Positions 36,743 through 49,273 of a stretch of 64,000 bases of DNA are shown here, one piece after another. The notes beneath the pieces were generated by a model that was given only the letters and a program-made list of their open reading frames with translations, was not told where the DNA came from and ran no database searches. Each line of letters starts with the position of its first letter. The stretch's first letter is position 1. This stretch comes from Glebionis coronaria (lineage: Eukaryota > Streptophyta > Magnoliopsida > Asterales > Asteraceae). The DNA lies in contig CM046882.1 of assembly GCA_025667525.1 (NCBI GenBank), positions 18,922,488 through 18,986,487 of the forward strand, given 5' to 3'. A program made the position numbers and the translations under genes.

Positions 36743-38434
36743 TGATAGGTGTGAAAACACCCATCCTTTTACCACTTAATTACAATAATAACCAAGCTAA
36801 AACGTGTATTTTATGTCGTAAATATCGGAATTATGCGTGGTTTGTGTTTTTGTTGTGATTTAGGAACAAAATTTTAAAAGGGAGGAAAACACGGGCTTTT
36901 ACGGGCTTTTATCGAAGAAAAAGACAAAAGACGAAGTCAAGAGATCAAGAGTGCAAAAAGAACGGAAGTCCAAGGCCTATTCTGAAGATTTATCGAAGAA
37001 AAAGTCTAAAGACGGAAGTTTAATAAAGCCGAGGAACTCAAGTCTAATTAATGAAGAATTTTCAAGACGGGTTTAATTAATCCCGAGACAACGTCGAAAA
37101 AGTCGAAGAGTTTAGAAGATGGAAAGACGTGAAGAAAGAAAGAAAGAAGAAACAACACATGCTTCCCCTAATCACTATAAATACCACCCATTTCAATTCA
37201 TTTCACTTTGTTGGCTAACTTGACAAATTAGCTCTTCCATCTTTTAATTACATGCACTTTTAATTCATTGTCATTTAAATTCAAGTCATTTAAATTCAAG
37301 TCTTTAATTTTCAAGTAAGTTTTAACTTTGTGTTGTTTAATCTTTTATCTTTAAGCTTTTTAATCATCTTGTTCTACTTTTCTTCTTGCTTATTCTTAAT
37401 CTTTTTCATAATCTTTGTTTGTGTTGATTTTATGTTTTTAATCTAAATTTTTTTCATCTACTTTTTACATAAAGTTTAAATCTTTTTAATTTTCGTGGCT
37501 TGTTTTTAAAATTTTTATAAGTTTTATCATTAATCTAGGCTTTTTAGTTAGCTTATTGGTGTTTTATTTTGCTTATTGTCCTTTAAAAGTTAAGTTTTTA
37601 GTGCTTATTTTCGTACTTTTTCGTTTTCCTACTTTTTAAGAATTTCTGGTACAAATCCGCAATTGTTTCCATAATTGTGAAATTGTGTCATTCAGAATAT
37701 TGCGAATTTGATTTTTCTTCATACATTGCGGAATTTTGGCCTAGCCACATTGCGGAATTTGTTCAATCTATTAATTGCGAAATCTTGTTAATTCCGCAAT
37801 TATTGCAGAATTGTTCACTGAGCTACATTGCGAATTTGGTCTTCATGTAGTTGTGAAATCTTCATCAGCAGCATTGCGAATTCTAGCCTATTGTTTATTG
37901 CGGATTTAGTGCAAGATTTCGCAACTATTGCGAAATCTTAATCTCTTGATTGCGGATTTAAGGCATAATTTTGCACATTGCGAAATTAATTGTTTTAATT
38001 TTAAATTTACTTTTCGAACTTATTTTTCCCGCCATTTTTAATTAACTTTATTTTAATTGTTTTGTCTTATTTTTACTTAGCTTAATTTTTACTTATTTTT
38101 TTTCTTAGTTTATTTTTAAAGTGTTTTATTTAAAGTTTTTAAATTTACGTTTTGTCAAATTTTAATTTTACGTCATTTACTTTTTGTCAAGTTTTAATTT
38201 CTCGTCATTTAATTAATTTACTTTTAAAGTTTTTAATTTTTTGCACCATTTACGATTAATTACTTTTAGCTTTAATTACCGTCATTTATTTTTAACGTCT
38301 TGCACATTTACTTTACTACAACGACCAAACTATTTGTTCTCACCAAAAGACGACTGAGTCGCATAGTTAACCAGTACTCAATTCGAAGAGACTTGGAACA
38401 ACGATATTTTTAACTGACTAAAATCCAGTTATTA
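36743..38434 (+). repeat. 5' LTR of element 2
   Basis: Starts TGATAGGTGTGAAAACACCC and ends CCAGTTATTA. Positions ~37660-37990 contain a degenerate ATTGCGGAATT/ATTCCGCAATT array at the place where element 1 has its ATTCCGCATAG array. A TATA-like CTATAAATAC lies at 37176-37185. Confidence 0.92.
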
Positions 38435-38436
38435 AA

Positions 38437-38450
38437 TGGCGCCGATGCCG
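38437..38450 (+). other. Primer-binding site, tRNA-Asp type
   Basis: TGGCGCCGATGCCG starts two bases after the LTR. As in element 1, position 9 differs from the expected tRNA-Asp complement (A instead of T). Confidence 0.78.
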
Positions 38451-38688
38451 ACTCTTTTCGTTAATATTAACGGTTTTCTGTGAGAGACGCGTTGAATTTT
38501 GGGATCCGTTCACTCGTGAACGTTATTTTTCTTGCTCAAAAATTTTTTAAAAATCCATAAAAATTAAAAATTGTTAAAAATGCATAAAAATAAAAAAATT
38601 TCATAACTCCAAAAAGATTTTATTTTCATATTTGTATATATATTCTCTATTTTCTTTGGTATTGTTTTTCTTTTGCTTTCGCAGGTGT

Positions 38689-39645
38689 ATGCGTACTAGA
38701 TCTTCAACTTATCCAGAGCCCGAGACTCGTGAAGATTTAGCTATGGCAAGTGTGAAAAACAACAATAATCCACCGCACCTCAACAATAACAACAACAATG
38801 TTCTTCCACAGCCCGATCTTCGCACAATGGAAGAGCTTTGTCAACCAACTATGTATGGACGAGGAGGACCGATTGCGCCGATGCAAATCACGGCTCCGGA
38901 GTTTTTGTTGAAGCATCACATGATCCAACAAGTGCAAACTAATCCATTTCGCGGATTGCCTGATGATGATGCCAACAAGCACCTCGACAAATTCATTACC
39001 GTTACTCAAAGCATGAAGTTGCCTGGTGTTACTATGGATGTTCTTCGCCTTCAGCTCTTTCCACATACTTTATCCCACCACGCCGAAAAATGGTTTGATC
39101 GTCTCCCGAAGAATTCCATTCATACTTGGGACGACATGACTCAACGATTTTTGTCGCGCTACTTTCCACCATCCATGGTCACGAGCCTTCGGAATCAAAT
39201 CAGCGGTTTCATGCAAGAACCCGATGAATCTCTCTTTGATGCTTGGGAACGATATAATGTTTTGATCGATCGATTTCCAAAACACAACATGCTCCCCGTT
39301 ACTTTAATTGACACTTTCTACAATGGTTTAACTTTTCATGATCGTGATACTATTAATGCAGCCGCTGGTGGCACATTTATGAAAAGAAGACCTGAGGAGT
39401 GTAGAGAGCTTATTGAGAACATGATTACTCATCACAAAAATTGGGATTCATCCGCATCCTCAAGGAATAACCCGAGAGTCAATGTTTCTTCTACTTCAGC
39501 AAACCCTGACATGACCGAATTCACCCGCATGATGGCCGAAATGAACAAAAATATCTTGCTCATAGCTACTAATCAACAACAACAAGTTAAAGCTGTAGCA
39601 ATTTCTTGTGAGACTTGCGGTGGTCCTCATTCATACACTGATTAA
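38689..39645 (+). pseudogene. Athila-type Gag of element 2
   Basis: Start chosen at 38689 (MRTRSSTYPEPETRED), just after an acceptor-like CTTTCGCAG; an upstream in-frame ATG at 38632 would add a hydrophobic stretch and is unlikely. The capsid-like Retrotrans_gag core is clear: GLPDDDANKHLDKFITV, LFPHTLSHHAEKWFDRLP, WDDMTQRFLSRYFPP, ESLFDAWERY. The zinc knuckle begins CETCGGPH, but TAA at 39643-39645 falls where the final Cys is expected. The same frame continues to about 39850, then shifts (39903-40172 is the next segment, coiled-coil-like). Particle formation by this copy is unlikely. Confidence 0.88.
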
Positions 39646-40655
39646 CCTTCTACTCAAGGCAATCTAGAAAACGTGTATGCGGCTTATGGTAAATATTCAC
39701 CGGAAAATTACCAAGCCCGACCTCAAGGTGATCGGAATTTGCTAAGTTACCGGTCGAACAACTATCTTTCACCCGGTTTTTCTCCTCAAAACCACAACCC
39801 CAACAATTACAATAGAAGCACTCAAAACCCACCTCGAGCTTCTACTACATATCACCCACCCGCCCCCAACCTCCACCCATCAATCATGATGTTGAAACTT
39901 TCATGAAAACCCAACGAGAGCTAGTTAACAATCTTCAAAGCCAAATCATCACCTTGAAAAGTGACATCACTAAACAAGGAAATGATATTAGAACCGAGCT
40001 TCGTCAAGATATGAAAACTTCTATTAGCACTCAGACGAATGATTTGAAGAACATGATGGCTAGTTTCTTTCAAGGTAATCAACCTTCTACTTCGGGCTCA
40101 CTTCCTTCAAATACTGTTAACAACCCGAGAGCGAATGTAAGTGCTATTACTACCGTAGTGGAACAACTTTAGTAGGACCATCTATCCCGCCCCCAGTTAC
40201 ACCATTACACATCCTCTACCACCATTTATCCCTCCTACTCCCACGCCTAGTATTAGTTCACCATTACCGTCTCCGCCTCGTCATGAAGAAGTACCCAAGA
40301 AGAATCCTCCACCAACCTCACCTTCCACCTCTAAACCCTCAACATCTCAACCTGTACCTACTACACCTACACCACCTAAACCCAACATTCCTTACCTTTC
40401 CCGGCTGGACAAAGGTAGAATTCTTACTAAGGATGACGTTCAAGTCTCTAACTTTTTGAACAAGATTGCCGGCATAAACATCACCTTTAGCCTTGTTGAA
40501 ACTCTTGCACAAATGCCTAAATTTGTCAAGTTGTTTAAGGAATTGCTTTATAAGAAGGAGAAGATGGCCGAGTTTGTCAATACTCGATTGAATGAAATTG
40601 TTCTGCCGTCCTTCTTAAAGAACTTTCGGAGAAACTTGGAGATCCCGGTCGTTTT
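39646..40655 (+). pseudogene. Gag-protease linker region, frameshifted
   Basis: Three frames carry the continuation. Asn/Pro-rich sequence to ~39850 is followed by TFMKTQRELVNNLQSQI at 39903-40172. A one-base loss then occurs near 40157, just at the AITT(R)SG-type motif that marks the Gag/Pol boundary in Athila elements. A Pro/Thr/Ser-rich stretch (40180-40400) and a helical segment LAQMPKFVKLFKELLYKKEK (~40502-40561) precede the protease. Confidence 0.7.
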
Positions 40656-41909
40656 GTGTTACCATGTACTTTTCACCAAACTGAAGAATTTACTGCCTTA
40701 GCCGATCTTGGGGCAAGTATAAATCTTATGCCTTTAAGTGTTTGGAAAGCAATATCATTACCCGATCTTACACCAACAAAGATGACTCTTGAGCTTGCAA
40801 ATCGCACTCTCGCTTACCCCGTTGGTATTGCCGAAGATGTGTTTATTAAAGTTGGAACCTTCACTTTTCCGGTCGACTTTGTTGTTGTTGATTATGAAAT
40901 GGACCCTCGTATTCCGTTAATACTTGGTCGGCCATTTTTGAGAACCGGAAAATCACTAGTCGATGTTGTCGAAGGTGAGTTAATCTTAAGGGTCGGGAAT
41001 GATGCACAAGTATTCAAAATGGGGAAGATCACAACCAAAACAAATGGAAGAGAATCCGCGAATATGATTAATGTGCTTGATGATTTTGTCTTCTACAACA
41101 ATCCTCTATTCGATTCTTGCTATGATAATCCACTGTTCCATGATGATGTGGATGATTCTCTCTCCAATTTCGATCATCCACCAATTCATGAATCTCCTCT
41201 AATTTATGATGACTATGATGATGATTCTAGTTCCAATGGAGATGATTATGATCATTTTACTTCTGAGTATCCAGACATGCCCACTTATGATGATTTTGAT
41301 GAGGCTGATACTCTCTCGAGTGATTCTTCACATGATGAAGATTCCCTGCCAACAACACTTGATCCTAATTTGGATGACTACTCATTTGAGGAAGATTTTG
41401 ATACTTTTCTCAACACTTACTTCCCAAATGAGAGTGATGCTCCTCCTTTGGACTTTGATGATTATGGTCTTTATCCTACTTTGGATATGAAGAAACCTGT
41501 TTCCAAGGAGAAGAAGCCGGACGACACCGATATCCGCAGCACTTATGTCTTGACTCCTCTCTATCCTCCGTCTGAGGATGAGATTGCGAGATTTATGATC
41601 GGATCCTCTTCAAGGTCTGCTGAGCCTGAGTGTTATTTTCCCCTAAAGGAAAAGGTGTTCGACCCCGGTATTGCACTTTTCAAGCAATCTCAGTATCCAT
41701 CTGATGAAATAAAAGGAAAGATCTTTGATACTTATGGAGACATGCTTGCAATTCACCCTACTTGCTTCCACCGTGCTAAATTTTTGCTTAAGGGAACCTT
41801 GGCTACTCTTCTTTGGCTTGCCTTGTTCGCCTTAAGCCTGTGCTATTTGATGGATGAAAACCATGTCTTTGATCCCGATGGATGTGTTTCAAGCTTCTTC
41901 TTATGCTAA
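40656..41909 (+). CDS. Protease-like domain with acidic tail and terminal hydrophobic helix
   Basis: An open frame of 417 codons with no break. Residues ~12-28 have the retropepsin motif ALADLGASINLMP (catalytic Asp), and ~88-97 LILGRPFLRTG (flap/second motif). It matches Athila proteases, except that RT should follow. Instead, residues ~150-270 are Asp/Glu/Tyr-rich (DDYDDDSSSNGDDYD and similar). A Pro-rich and KVFDPGI segment (~325-345) follows, then a predicted membrane helix TLATLLWLALFALSLCYLM (~383-401) and a second VFDPD motif before the stop. The tail is analogous to the acidic part of the element 1 ORF. The helix could be a remnant of an envelope-like ORF or a new anchor; this is inference. 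Confidence 0.72.
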   Translation: MLPCTFHQTEEFTALADLGASINLMPLSVWKAISLPDLTPTKMTLELANRTLAYPVGIAEDVFIKVGTFTFPVDFVVVDYEMDPRIPLILGRPFLRTGKSLVDVVEGELILRVGNDAQVFKMGKITTKTNGRESANMINVLDDFVFYNNPLFDSCYDNPLFHDDVDDSLSNFDHPPIHESPLIYDDYDDDSSSNGDDYDHFTSEYPDMPTYDDFDEADTLSSDSSHDEDSLPTTLDPNLDDYSFEEDFDTFLNTYFPNESDAPPLDFDDYGLYPTLDMKKPVSKEKKPDDTDIRSTYVLTPLYPPSEDEIARFMIGSSSRSAEPECYFPLKEKVFDPGIALFKQSQYPSDEIKGKIFDTYGDMLAIHPTCFHRAKFLLKGTLATLLWLALFALSLCYLMDENHVFDPDGCVSSFFLC

Positions 41910-43942
41910 TCAAGGTCGAGTCAGGCTCACGACTCGGTTATCAAAAACAAGCGCTTCTCGGGAGGCAACCCGCAGTATCTATCCTTTTCCTCTGTTTTCA
42001 TAATAAGTGTAGGGGGAGACCCGAGTATGTGTTTGTTGTTTTCTTTCTTATCATGTGCAGGGATTCGAGCTTTCAAAGATCCATTCTTGATGACTTTTGA
42101 CGAACCGTGATTCCGTGTTCCCGTCTTCCCGGTTCTATCCTAAACTCTTTTGATTCTCTATTTTATATTCTCAATATTAAAATAGGAATCACTTTAGTTG
42201 TCTCTTCCTTAGCGAGATTTAAACAAAGTGCACAATGTCCTAAGTGTAGGGGAATTTACTTCCACATCCTTAAACATTGAGGACAATGTTTATATTAAGT
42301 GTAGGGGGGCCTTCTATCGAAGTTAAGTGGTCTTTTCCTTGTTTTTTCCTCATTCTAACCGGAAAATCTAATTTTTCGACATTTTTCAAAATTTTTAATC
42401 TATTTTGGCCTATTAGTTTTTCCTTTGTTATAGTTATTTTCCTTCCTTGCTAGAATAAAATTTAATAAAGTGGTTTTAGTTTCAAACGTTGTGAATCTTT
42501 TGACTCAACCCGAGTTTACTTATCTAAGTTTACTCTAGCTAGTATCCTTAACGTGTTTAAGTTAAGTTTTGCTAGGCTTTTATATAGGGAGCTTTAAAAC
42601 GCGAATGTCTTAACTCTCACGGGTTAAGAACAAGAACTTTTCGCAAGTTCCTATAATTGATCATAGAGAGTTGTTTATCAAGGGAACTTTAAAATGCGAA
42701 TTCTAAACTTGAAAATGTCTAAGAATTTGCAAGATCCTATAGATGACTCGAAAATCCAAAACTTTGATTTAATAGGCTAAGCATCCACGAGTCTCATTCC
42801 TTGAGATTTTAAATTGTGGAGGACGAGAGATGATAGAGTCAATTATAAGTTTGGTATTCTTACATGAATTTATGTGAGTTAATTATGAGCTTTTTCTCCC
42901 ATCGATTGTTAATAAATTTAATTGCAATAAATAAGGTTGTATGATTTGAAAAGTTACTTAGCTTCTAGCCCAAGATCGTTTAAAAGTTGCTCGGTATTAA
43001 TTAGAGTTCATAGACTAGGCATAACTTATTGAAGCGGGATGCAAAGATTGGCGAGTCCGAAAAGGCCCTAACAAGGCATGAGGGCTATATTTTGTTGCTA
43101 AAGATCCAAAAGTGATGTGAAGAATCATTTATCGAAAATCAATATGAATGATCGAGACACACGACGAAAAGCAAAACTCCCCAAAAGATCATGGAGAAGT
43201 CTATCCAAAAAGGCCCTAACAAGGTACGAGGATAAATAGATCCAAGTCCTAAAAGGAGGCGGATCGTTGTATTTCAAAGTCCAAAATAAAGATTGGATAA
43301 AAATGAAGAAGTCGTGGTCCAAATATGAAGAATCTCTCAAAAAGTTCAAGTGAAAAAATTCCTATTATGAAGAGAAGACCATTATTTCATGAACGTCTCT
43401 CAAGATTTGAAGTATGAAGTCAATGCCAAATATCGGTCCGAGAAAGGTCTCAAATCGTGAAGCGAGTTATGCCAAGATATGAACTTTATGAGGTCCCGAG
43501 AAGCAGTTTTAAAAGATTTTGTCCTTTATCTAACTATTGGTTAAATCGTCCTACTTTATTTTCTGCCTAAATAACTATCGAAATAAGTCAACAATGCATC
43601 CTCGTGATCATTCAAGACAATAATAAAATATAAGAGATACACCTAGGAATAAGGGAGTCTAACTGAATAATTGGGCCACATGAATTCGTGTTAGTTTGCT
43701 AACTTATAATAACAATGATCTCGTTTTTAATCTTGGTTTGGGGAACGTGAAAACTTGAGGATGATAATCATTCATGACATTTTCAAAACCATAAGGTATG
43801 TCTTTGATTTCTTTACTTATTTTCTTCCTTTGAATGTTTTATAATTTTGTATCTTTTTAATAAAGGCCAAGGTGGATCGATTATGATGGAAAATGTAAAA
43901 CGTACTTTGTAACTAATGCATTACATGAGGACATTGCAATGG
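41910..43942 (+). other. Conserved non-coding 3' internal region of element 2
   Basis: About 2 kb homologous to 6179-8270 in element 1. It contains the CGAGTC/GACTCG stem (41917-41936), AAGCGCTTCTCGGGAGGCAA (~41951), the perfect TAAACATTG/CAATGTTTA inverted repeat (42271-42292) and repeated TAAGTGTAGGGG motifs (42004, 42241, 42295). No supported gene. Confidence 0.7.
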
Positions 43943-43957
43943 TCAAGTTTAGGGGTT
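43943..43957 (+). other. Polypurine tract of element 2
   Basis: CAAGTTTAGGGGTT precedes the 3' LTR. It is weaker than the internal copies TAAGTGTAGGGGGG at 42295-42308. Confidence 0.6.
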
Positions 43958-45658
43958 TGATAGGTATGAAAACACCCATCATTTCACCACTTAATTACAA
44001 TAATAACCAAGCCAAAACGTGGATTTTATGTCATAAATGTCGAAATTATGCGTGGTTTGTGTTTTTGTTGTGATTTAGGACTAAAATGTGAAAAGGGAGG
44101 AAAACACGGGCTTTCACGGGCTTTTATCCAAGAAAAAAGACAAAAGACGAAGTCAAGAGTGCAAAAAAGAACGGAAGTCCAAGGCCAATTCTGAAGATTT
44201 ATCGAAGAAAAAGTCTAAAGACAGAAGTTTAATAAAGCCGGGGAACTCAAGTCTAATTAATGGAGAATTTTCAAGACGAGATTAATTAATCCCGAGACAA
44301 CGTCGAAAAAGTCGAAGAGTTTAGAAGACGGAAAGATGTGAAGAAAGAAAGAAAGAAGAAACAACACATGCTTCCCCTAATCACTATAAATACCACCCAT
44401 TTCACTTCATTTCACTTTGTTGGCTAACTTGACAAATTAGCTCTTCCATCTTTTAATTACATGCACTTTTAATTCATTGTCATTTAAATTCAAGTCATTT
44501 AAATTCAAGTCATTTAAATTAAGTCTTTAATTTTCAAGTAAGTTTTAACTTTGTGTTGTTTAATCTTTTATCTTTAAGCTTTTAAATCATCTTGTTCTAC
44601 TTTTCTTCTTGCTTATTCTTAATCTTTTTCATAATCTTTGTTTGTGTTGATTTTATGTTTTCAATCTAAATCTTTTTCATCTACTTTTTACATAAAGTTT
44701 AAATCTTTTTAATTTTCGTGGCTTGTTTTTAAAGTTTTTATAAGTTTTATCATTAATCTAGGCTTTTAGTTAGCTTATTGGTGTTTTATTTTGCTTATTG
44801 TCCTTTAAAAGTTAAGTTTTTAGTGCTTATTTTCATACTTTTTCGTTTTCCTAGTTTTTAGGAATTTCTAATACAAATCCGCAATTGTTTCCATAATTGC
44901 GAAATTGTGTCATTCAGAATATTGCGAATTTGATTTTTCTTCATACATTGCGGAGTTTTGCCCTAGCCACATTGCGGAATTTGTTCAATCTATTAATTGC
45001 GAAATCTTGTTAATTCCGCAATTATTGCGGAATTGTTCACTCACTGAGCTACATTGCGAATTTGGTCTTCATGTAGTTGCGAAATCTTCATCAGCAGCAT
45101 TGCGAATTCTAGCCTATTGTTTATTGCGGATTTAGTGCAATATTTTGCAACTATTGCGAAATTTTAATCTCTTGATTGCGGATTTAAGGCATAATGTTGC
45201 ACATTGCGAAATTAATTGTTTTAATTTTAAATTTACTTTTCGAACTTATTTATCCCGCCATTTTTAATTAACTTTATTTTAATTGTTTTGTTTTATTTTT
45301 ACTTAGCTTAATTTTTACTTGTTTTTTTTCTTAGTTTATTTTTAAAGTGTTTTATTTAAAGTTTTTAAATTTACGTTTTGTCAAATTTTAATTTTACGTC
45401 ATTTACTTTTCGTCAAGTTTTAATTTCTCGTCATTTAATTAATTTACTTTTAAAGTTTTTAATATTGCACCATTTACGTTTAATTACTTTTAGCTTTAAT
45501 TACCGTCATTTACTTTTAACGTCTTGCACATTTACTTTACTACAACGACCAAACTATTTGTTCTCACCAAAAGACGACTGAGTCGCATAGTTAACCAGTA
45601 GTCAATTCGAAGAGACTTGGAACAACGATATTTTTAACTGACTAAAATCCAGTTATTA
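43958..45658 (+). repeat. 3' LTR of element 2
   Basis: Pairs with 36743-38434. It differs by scattered substitutions and small indels, for example one extra CAAGTCATTTAAATT unit near 44500. It is followed by GACCC. Confidence 0.92.
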
Positions 45659-45663
45659 GACCC

Positions 45664-47947
45664 CTAAATATTTCACAAGAAGATGACCCTCTTCGAAAGG
45701 CATGATTTGGAGAATAGCAAGCTTAACATGGTTTAACACATTACAAAAGTAAGCAGTACTTTTAGGAAGACTTGGAATGAGCCCGAAACCCCTTTAAATT
45801 CATCCAACGAATCCATAACAACCTTAGCAGAAGCAACATCCCCATGAGCAAAGATGAAAAGATCGTCCGCAAAACAAAGATTGATCAACTCCATTCGAGA
45901 ACAATACTTATGAAATGTAAAATCATCGGTATCACGGACCCTACGTTTGATCATTAGAGTAAGAACCTCCATCACAATCGTAAATAAATACGGCGAAATA
46001 GGATCACCTTGACGCAGCCCTCTTTTTCCCTTAAAATGACCATGGAGCGATCCATTAATACTAATAGAGAATGATGTAGATGAAACACACTCCATAATCC
46101 AATGAACCATTTTAGCATGAAAGCCGAACCCCAGGAGAGCCATCTTCAAGAAACCCAAATCAACCGTGTCGTAAGCCTTCTTAATATATATATCTTGAAC
46201 GCACATCTCGGCACACCACGATCCAGATGATAATTGTGCATTAATTCCTGAGTAAGAAGAATATTATCAGAAATACTACGGCCCAGAATAAATGCCGATT
46301 GGTTCAAGCTAATAAGAGTACCCAGGCAACTCTTAATACGATTAGCAATAATCTTGCTAATACACTTAAACACCACATTACAGTAAGATATAGGACGATA
46401 CTCGGTAACCCGGGTTGGAATCTGGACCTTCGGGATGAGAGCAATAATCGTATGGTTAATTTCCTTGAGAAATCTCCCATTCATAAAAAACTCCTTAACA
46501 ACACTTATCACATCAGGCCCTACAATATCCCACGCCTCTTTAAAGAACGCAGCTGTATATCCGTCCGGACCCGGAGATTTATCATTACCCATCGAAAACA
46601 TAGCCTCTTTCACCTCACAATCAGAAACCGCACGAATCATCTCTTCTGCCTTCTCTACTTCAGGAACCCTTTCAAACAAATTAGATGTATCCATATCACT
46701 AGTATCACCCTCATGGCCAAGAAACACAGAATAGTGATTAACAAACGCATGCGCCACCTGGTCACCTTCAAAAATATTCCCAGTAGAATCAGTAACCACA
46801 TTAATACGGCTTCGATTAATTCTACCCTTGACCGCCTTGTGAAAATAAGCCGAGTTTGAATCACCGTCCTGAAGCCAACTGACCTTGGCCTTCTGTTTCA
46901 AAAAATTTTCATGCAAAAGAAGAGCCTCATTATATGCCTGAACATAAATAGTTTGTTCCTCACGAAGAATTTCTGAGAAAGGATCCGCATCAAGGTCAAT
47001 TTGAACCCTATCCAACTCCGTACGTAATCTAATAACCTTGTCGTGAAGATTACCATAATTGAACATCATCTTTCTAAACGGTTTTTAAGGCCTTTAAGCT
47101 TCTTAACGAGCCTAAACATGAAAAAACCAGAGACCTCCGTATCCCAACCATTCGAAACCACCTGCTTAAACCTCTCATGACGAGTCATGATATTAAAAAA
47201 TTTAAATGGCTTGGGGGCATGTTTCGCTTGAGAAGGAATCTGAATCACCACCGGAGCATGATCAGAAATACGGTAGGGCTGAAAGATAGCACATGCACCA
47301 GCAAATGAACTTGAAAATTGCATATTACACGTTGCACGATCAATTTTCTTCAATAACCCATCCATACCAGTCGGCTTCTGCGTCCATGTATATTGCAACC
47401 CCGAACAAGGAAGGTCCTCAACTTCAATTTCCATAACACACTCCTTAAATTCCCTCATAGCAATGTCAATCGTAGAAGAACCCGACGTACTATCTGCCAA
47501 GAACAATGATGCATTAAAATCACCCACAATGCACCACGGACGCACCCTAATAAAAGAAGAATTAATACACAAGTTATGCCAGAGGGCCCTTCTCATTGTA
47601 TACTTATTATGGCCATAAATAAACGAACAGAAAAGCTCCTTCTTATCAACTTTCAACCAAATCCGAACATGAATCACCTGGTCAGTTTGAGAAATAACCG
47701 ATACATCCACATCATGACAATTCCAGCCAACAATAATCCGAGTACCTTTATTACAAAAGCTCCCATTAGATGTCTAATCCCAGTGCTTAAAAACACTAGA
47801 ACACAATTTAACCAACTTAGAGTCTCGAGCATGAGATTCCAAAACAACACAAACAGACAGTTTATTATCATAAATAATTTGACGAACTTCACTTTGCTTC
47901 GGGGAGAAATTCAAACCCCTAATATTCCACGAGCCAATACTAATCAT
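45664..47947 (-). pseudogene. LINE ORF2, endonuclease and N-terminal RT
   Basis: Begins at ATG 47947 with ISIGSWNIRGLN, the apurinic-type endonuclease signature; CIVGDFNASLF and YRISDHAPVVIQIP follow. TAG at 47774-47776 interrupts the endonuclease. The frame shifts near 47069 between endonuclease and RT, and again near 46200. RT landmarks: GPDGYTAAFFK, YRPISYCNV, KKAYDTVD, GLRQGDPISPYLFTI and LCFADDLFIF (the catalytic Asp pair). The frame runs into the LTR-element insertion at 45663 and resumes at 36742. Confidence 0.87.
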
Positions 47948-49273
47948 GGGAAACCTCTTTTACAGGAGTGCTTGCCCCCTCAACTGTAAAACGAGCTCCA
48001 TTCCTACCATCAAGAATAATTTCTTCCACTTCCTCCTGATCACTTTCATTTAAAATATTAGTCGATGGCTCACCTTTCTCCTGTCCATCATTCCCATCAG
48101 CGCAAGAAGAATCACCAACTAGAACATTAAACGGATTGTGCACCAATACTTCCTTCCCCCCTGATCTTTGCGCTTCACCTGAGGTATAGTCTTTGTCGTC
48201 TTACCTTGCTTAAAATGGTTCCCCATATCTTGTGATGAGTCTCCTTTCTCCATTCTACGAAATTGGAGATTCAACTTAGGTTAGTCAATTTGACTCCTTC
48301 AATCTGTCTAGTAGGAATCACAGGTTGGCGTTGATTATTCTTTTTCTTAGTAACCACAACAAATCCGTCTTCACTCTCCTCAACCACTACTATAGGTTTA
48401 GGAAGCTTCAGACACTTATCATCATGATGATCAAAAATCTTGCATGTAATGCATCTTGGTGGTCTCCATTCATACTCAATAGCGACAGTAGCCAATGAAT
48501 GTCCATTTCCTTCCCTACATGGAATCGCTATGACCATGGACTCCAACAGTTCTTCCCCAGCCGATACTTCTACCAAAACCCTAGCATACTCATTCCTCCC
48601 CCATGATCTAGCACACATACTACTAGTATAGGTATCCATCATGGTAGGACGTCCTATTTGCGTACTTATCAAACTTAATCCTACTTCGGAATAGGCTGCA
48701 ATAGGAACATGCCTTAACTTAATCCAAACCGGAGCACTCTTAATTTCATCTTTTTTCAATATTGTATTTGGAGTCCAGACATTTAGGATCAAAGGCACAC
48801 ATCGAATCAACCAAGGCCCCCCTTCCAACACCTTATCCATTACCTCTTTAGTAGTAAACCTAGAAAAGGAAGAAATCCTCATCAAGCATGACTCGCTTCA
48901 AACCATACTTTGCCCATGTATTCTTAACATAATTCTCTACTAAAGGGAATGCAAAACGTTTACCAATAAAATACCCATAAAGCATATTTTCGAACCGCGA
49001 GCTAATAACATCAACTGCCGCTGAAGGAATGGCAACCCTAGCTCCCACAACCACTTCATTGGTGTGTAATTCTTTAAGAGCCCCCACTTTGTAAGGCTTC
49101 ACTTGCTTAAGTACCAAAGCAAATGAAGTTGTCATACTCTCTTGCCCTATCTCCTTCTGACTAAGGCCATCCCCATTCGTACTCTTAGGTCCTTCAGCGC
49201 GTAGTTTAGCAACCAAGTCGTCGAAATCAGTGGCCAGCTTCTTAGTAACATTACATAAATCTTCCTCTTCCAT
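47940..49273 (-). pseudogene. LINE ORF1 (DUF4283/zinc-knuckle RNA-binding protein)
   Basis: ATG at 49273. The frame breaks near 48870, inside DUF4283 (GGPWLIRCVPLILNVW, APVWIKLRHVPI). The zinc knuckle CITCKIFDHHDDKC (CX2CX4HX4C) is at ~48420-48462. It stops at 48271, with a further frame at 48146-47940. That last frame's stop overlaps the ORF2 start (ATGATTAG, 47947-47940), suggesting stop-restart coupling in the intact LINE. The protein would bind LINE RNA. Confidence 0.8.

Larger units (their letters stand above)
36743..45658 (+). mobile_element. Athila-like Gag-protease LTR retrotransposon lacking RT and integrase (element 2)
   Basis: LTRs of 1692 and 1701 bp are flanked by GACCC (36738-36742, 45659-45663). 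The primer-binding site, polypurine tract, leader hairpin and 3' internal region are shared with element 1. The 5.5-kb interior encodes an Athila Gag, an aspartic protease and an acidic tail, and then turns non-coding. There is no trace of RT, RNase H or integrase, so it is non-autonomous by design or by old deletion. It is inserted in the RT domain of the LINE and is the innermost layer of a three-level nest. Confidence 0.92.

Noticed and set aside
46299..46859. Plus-strand ORF of 186 codons opposite the LINE RT
   Set aside because: A shadow of the minus-strand RT, whose motifs (GPDGYTAAFFK, FADDL) are unmistakable.
47576..47989. Plus-strand ORF of 137 codons
   Set aside because: Antisense to the LINE endonuclease; no independent support.
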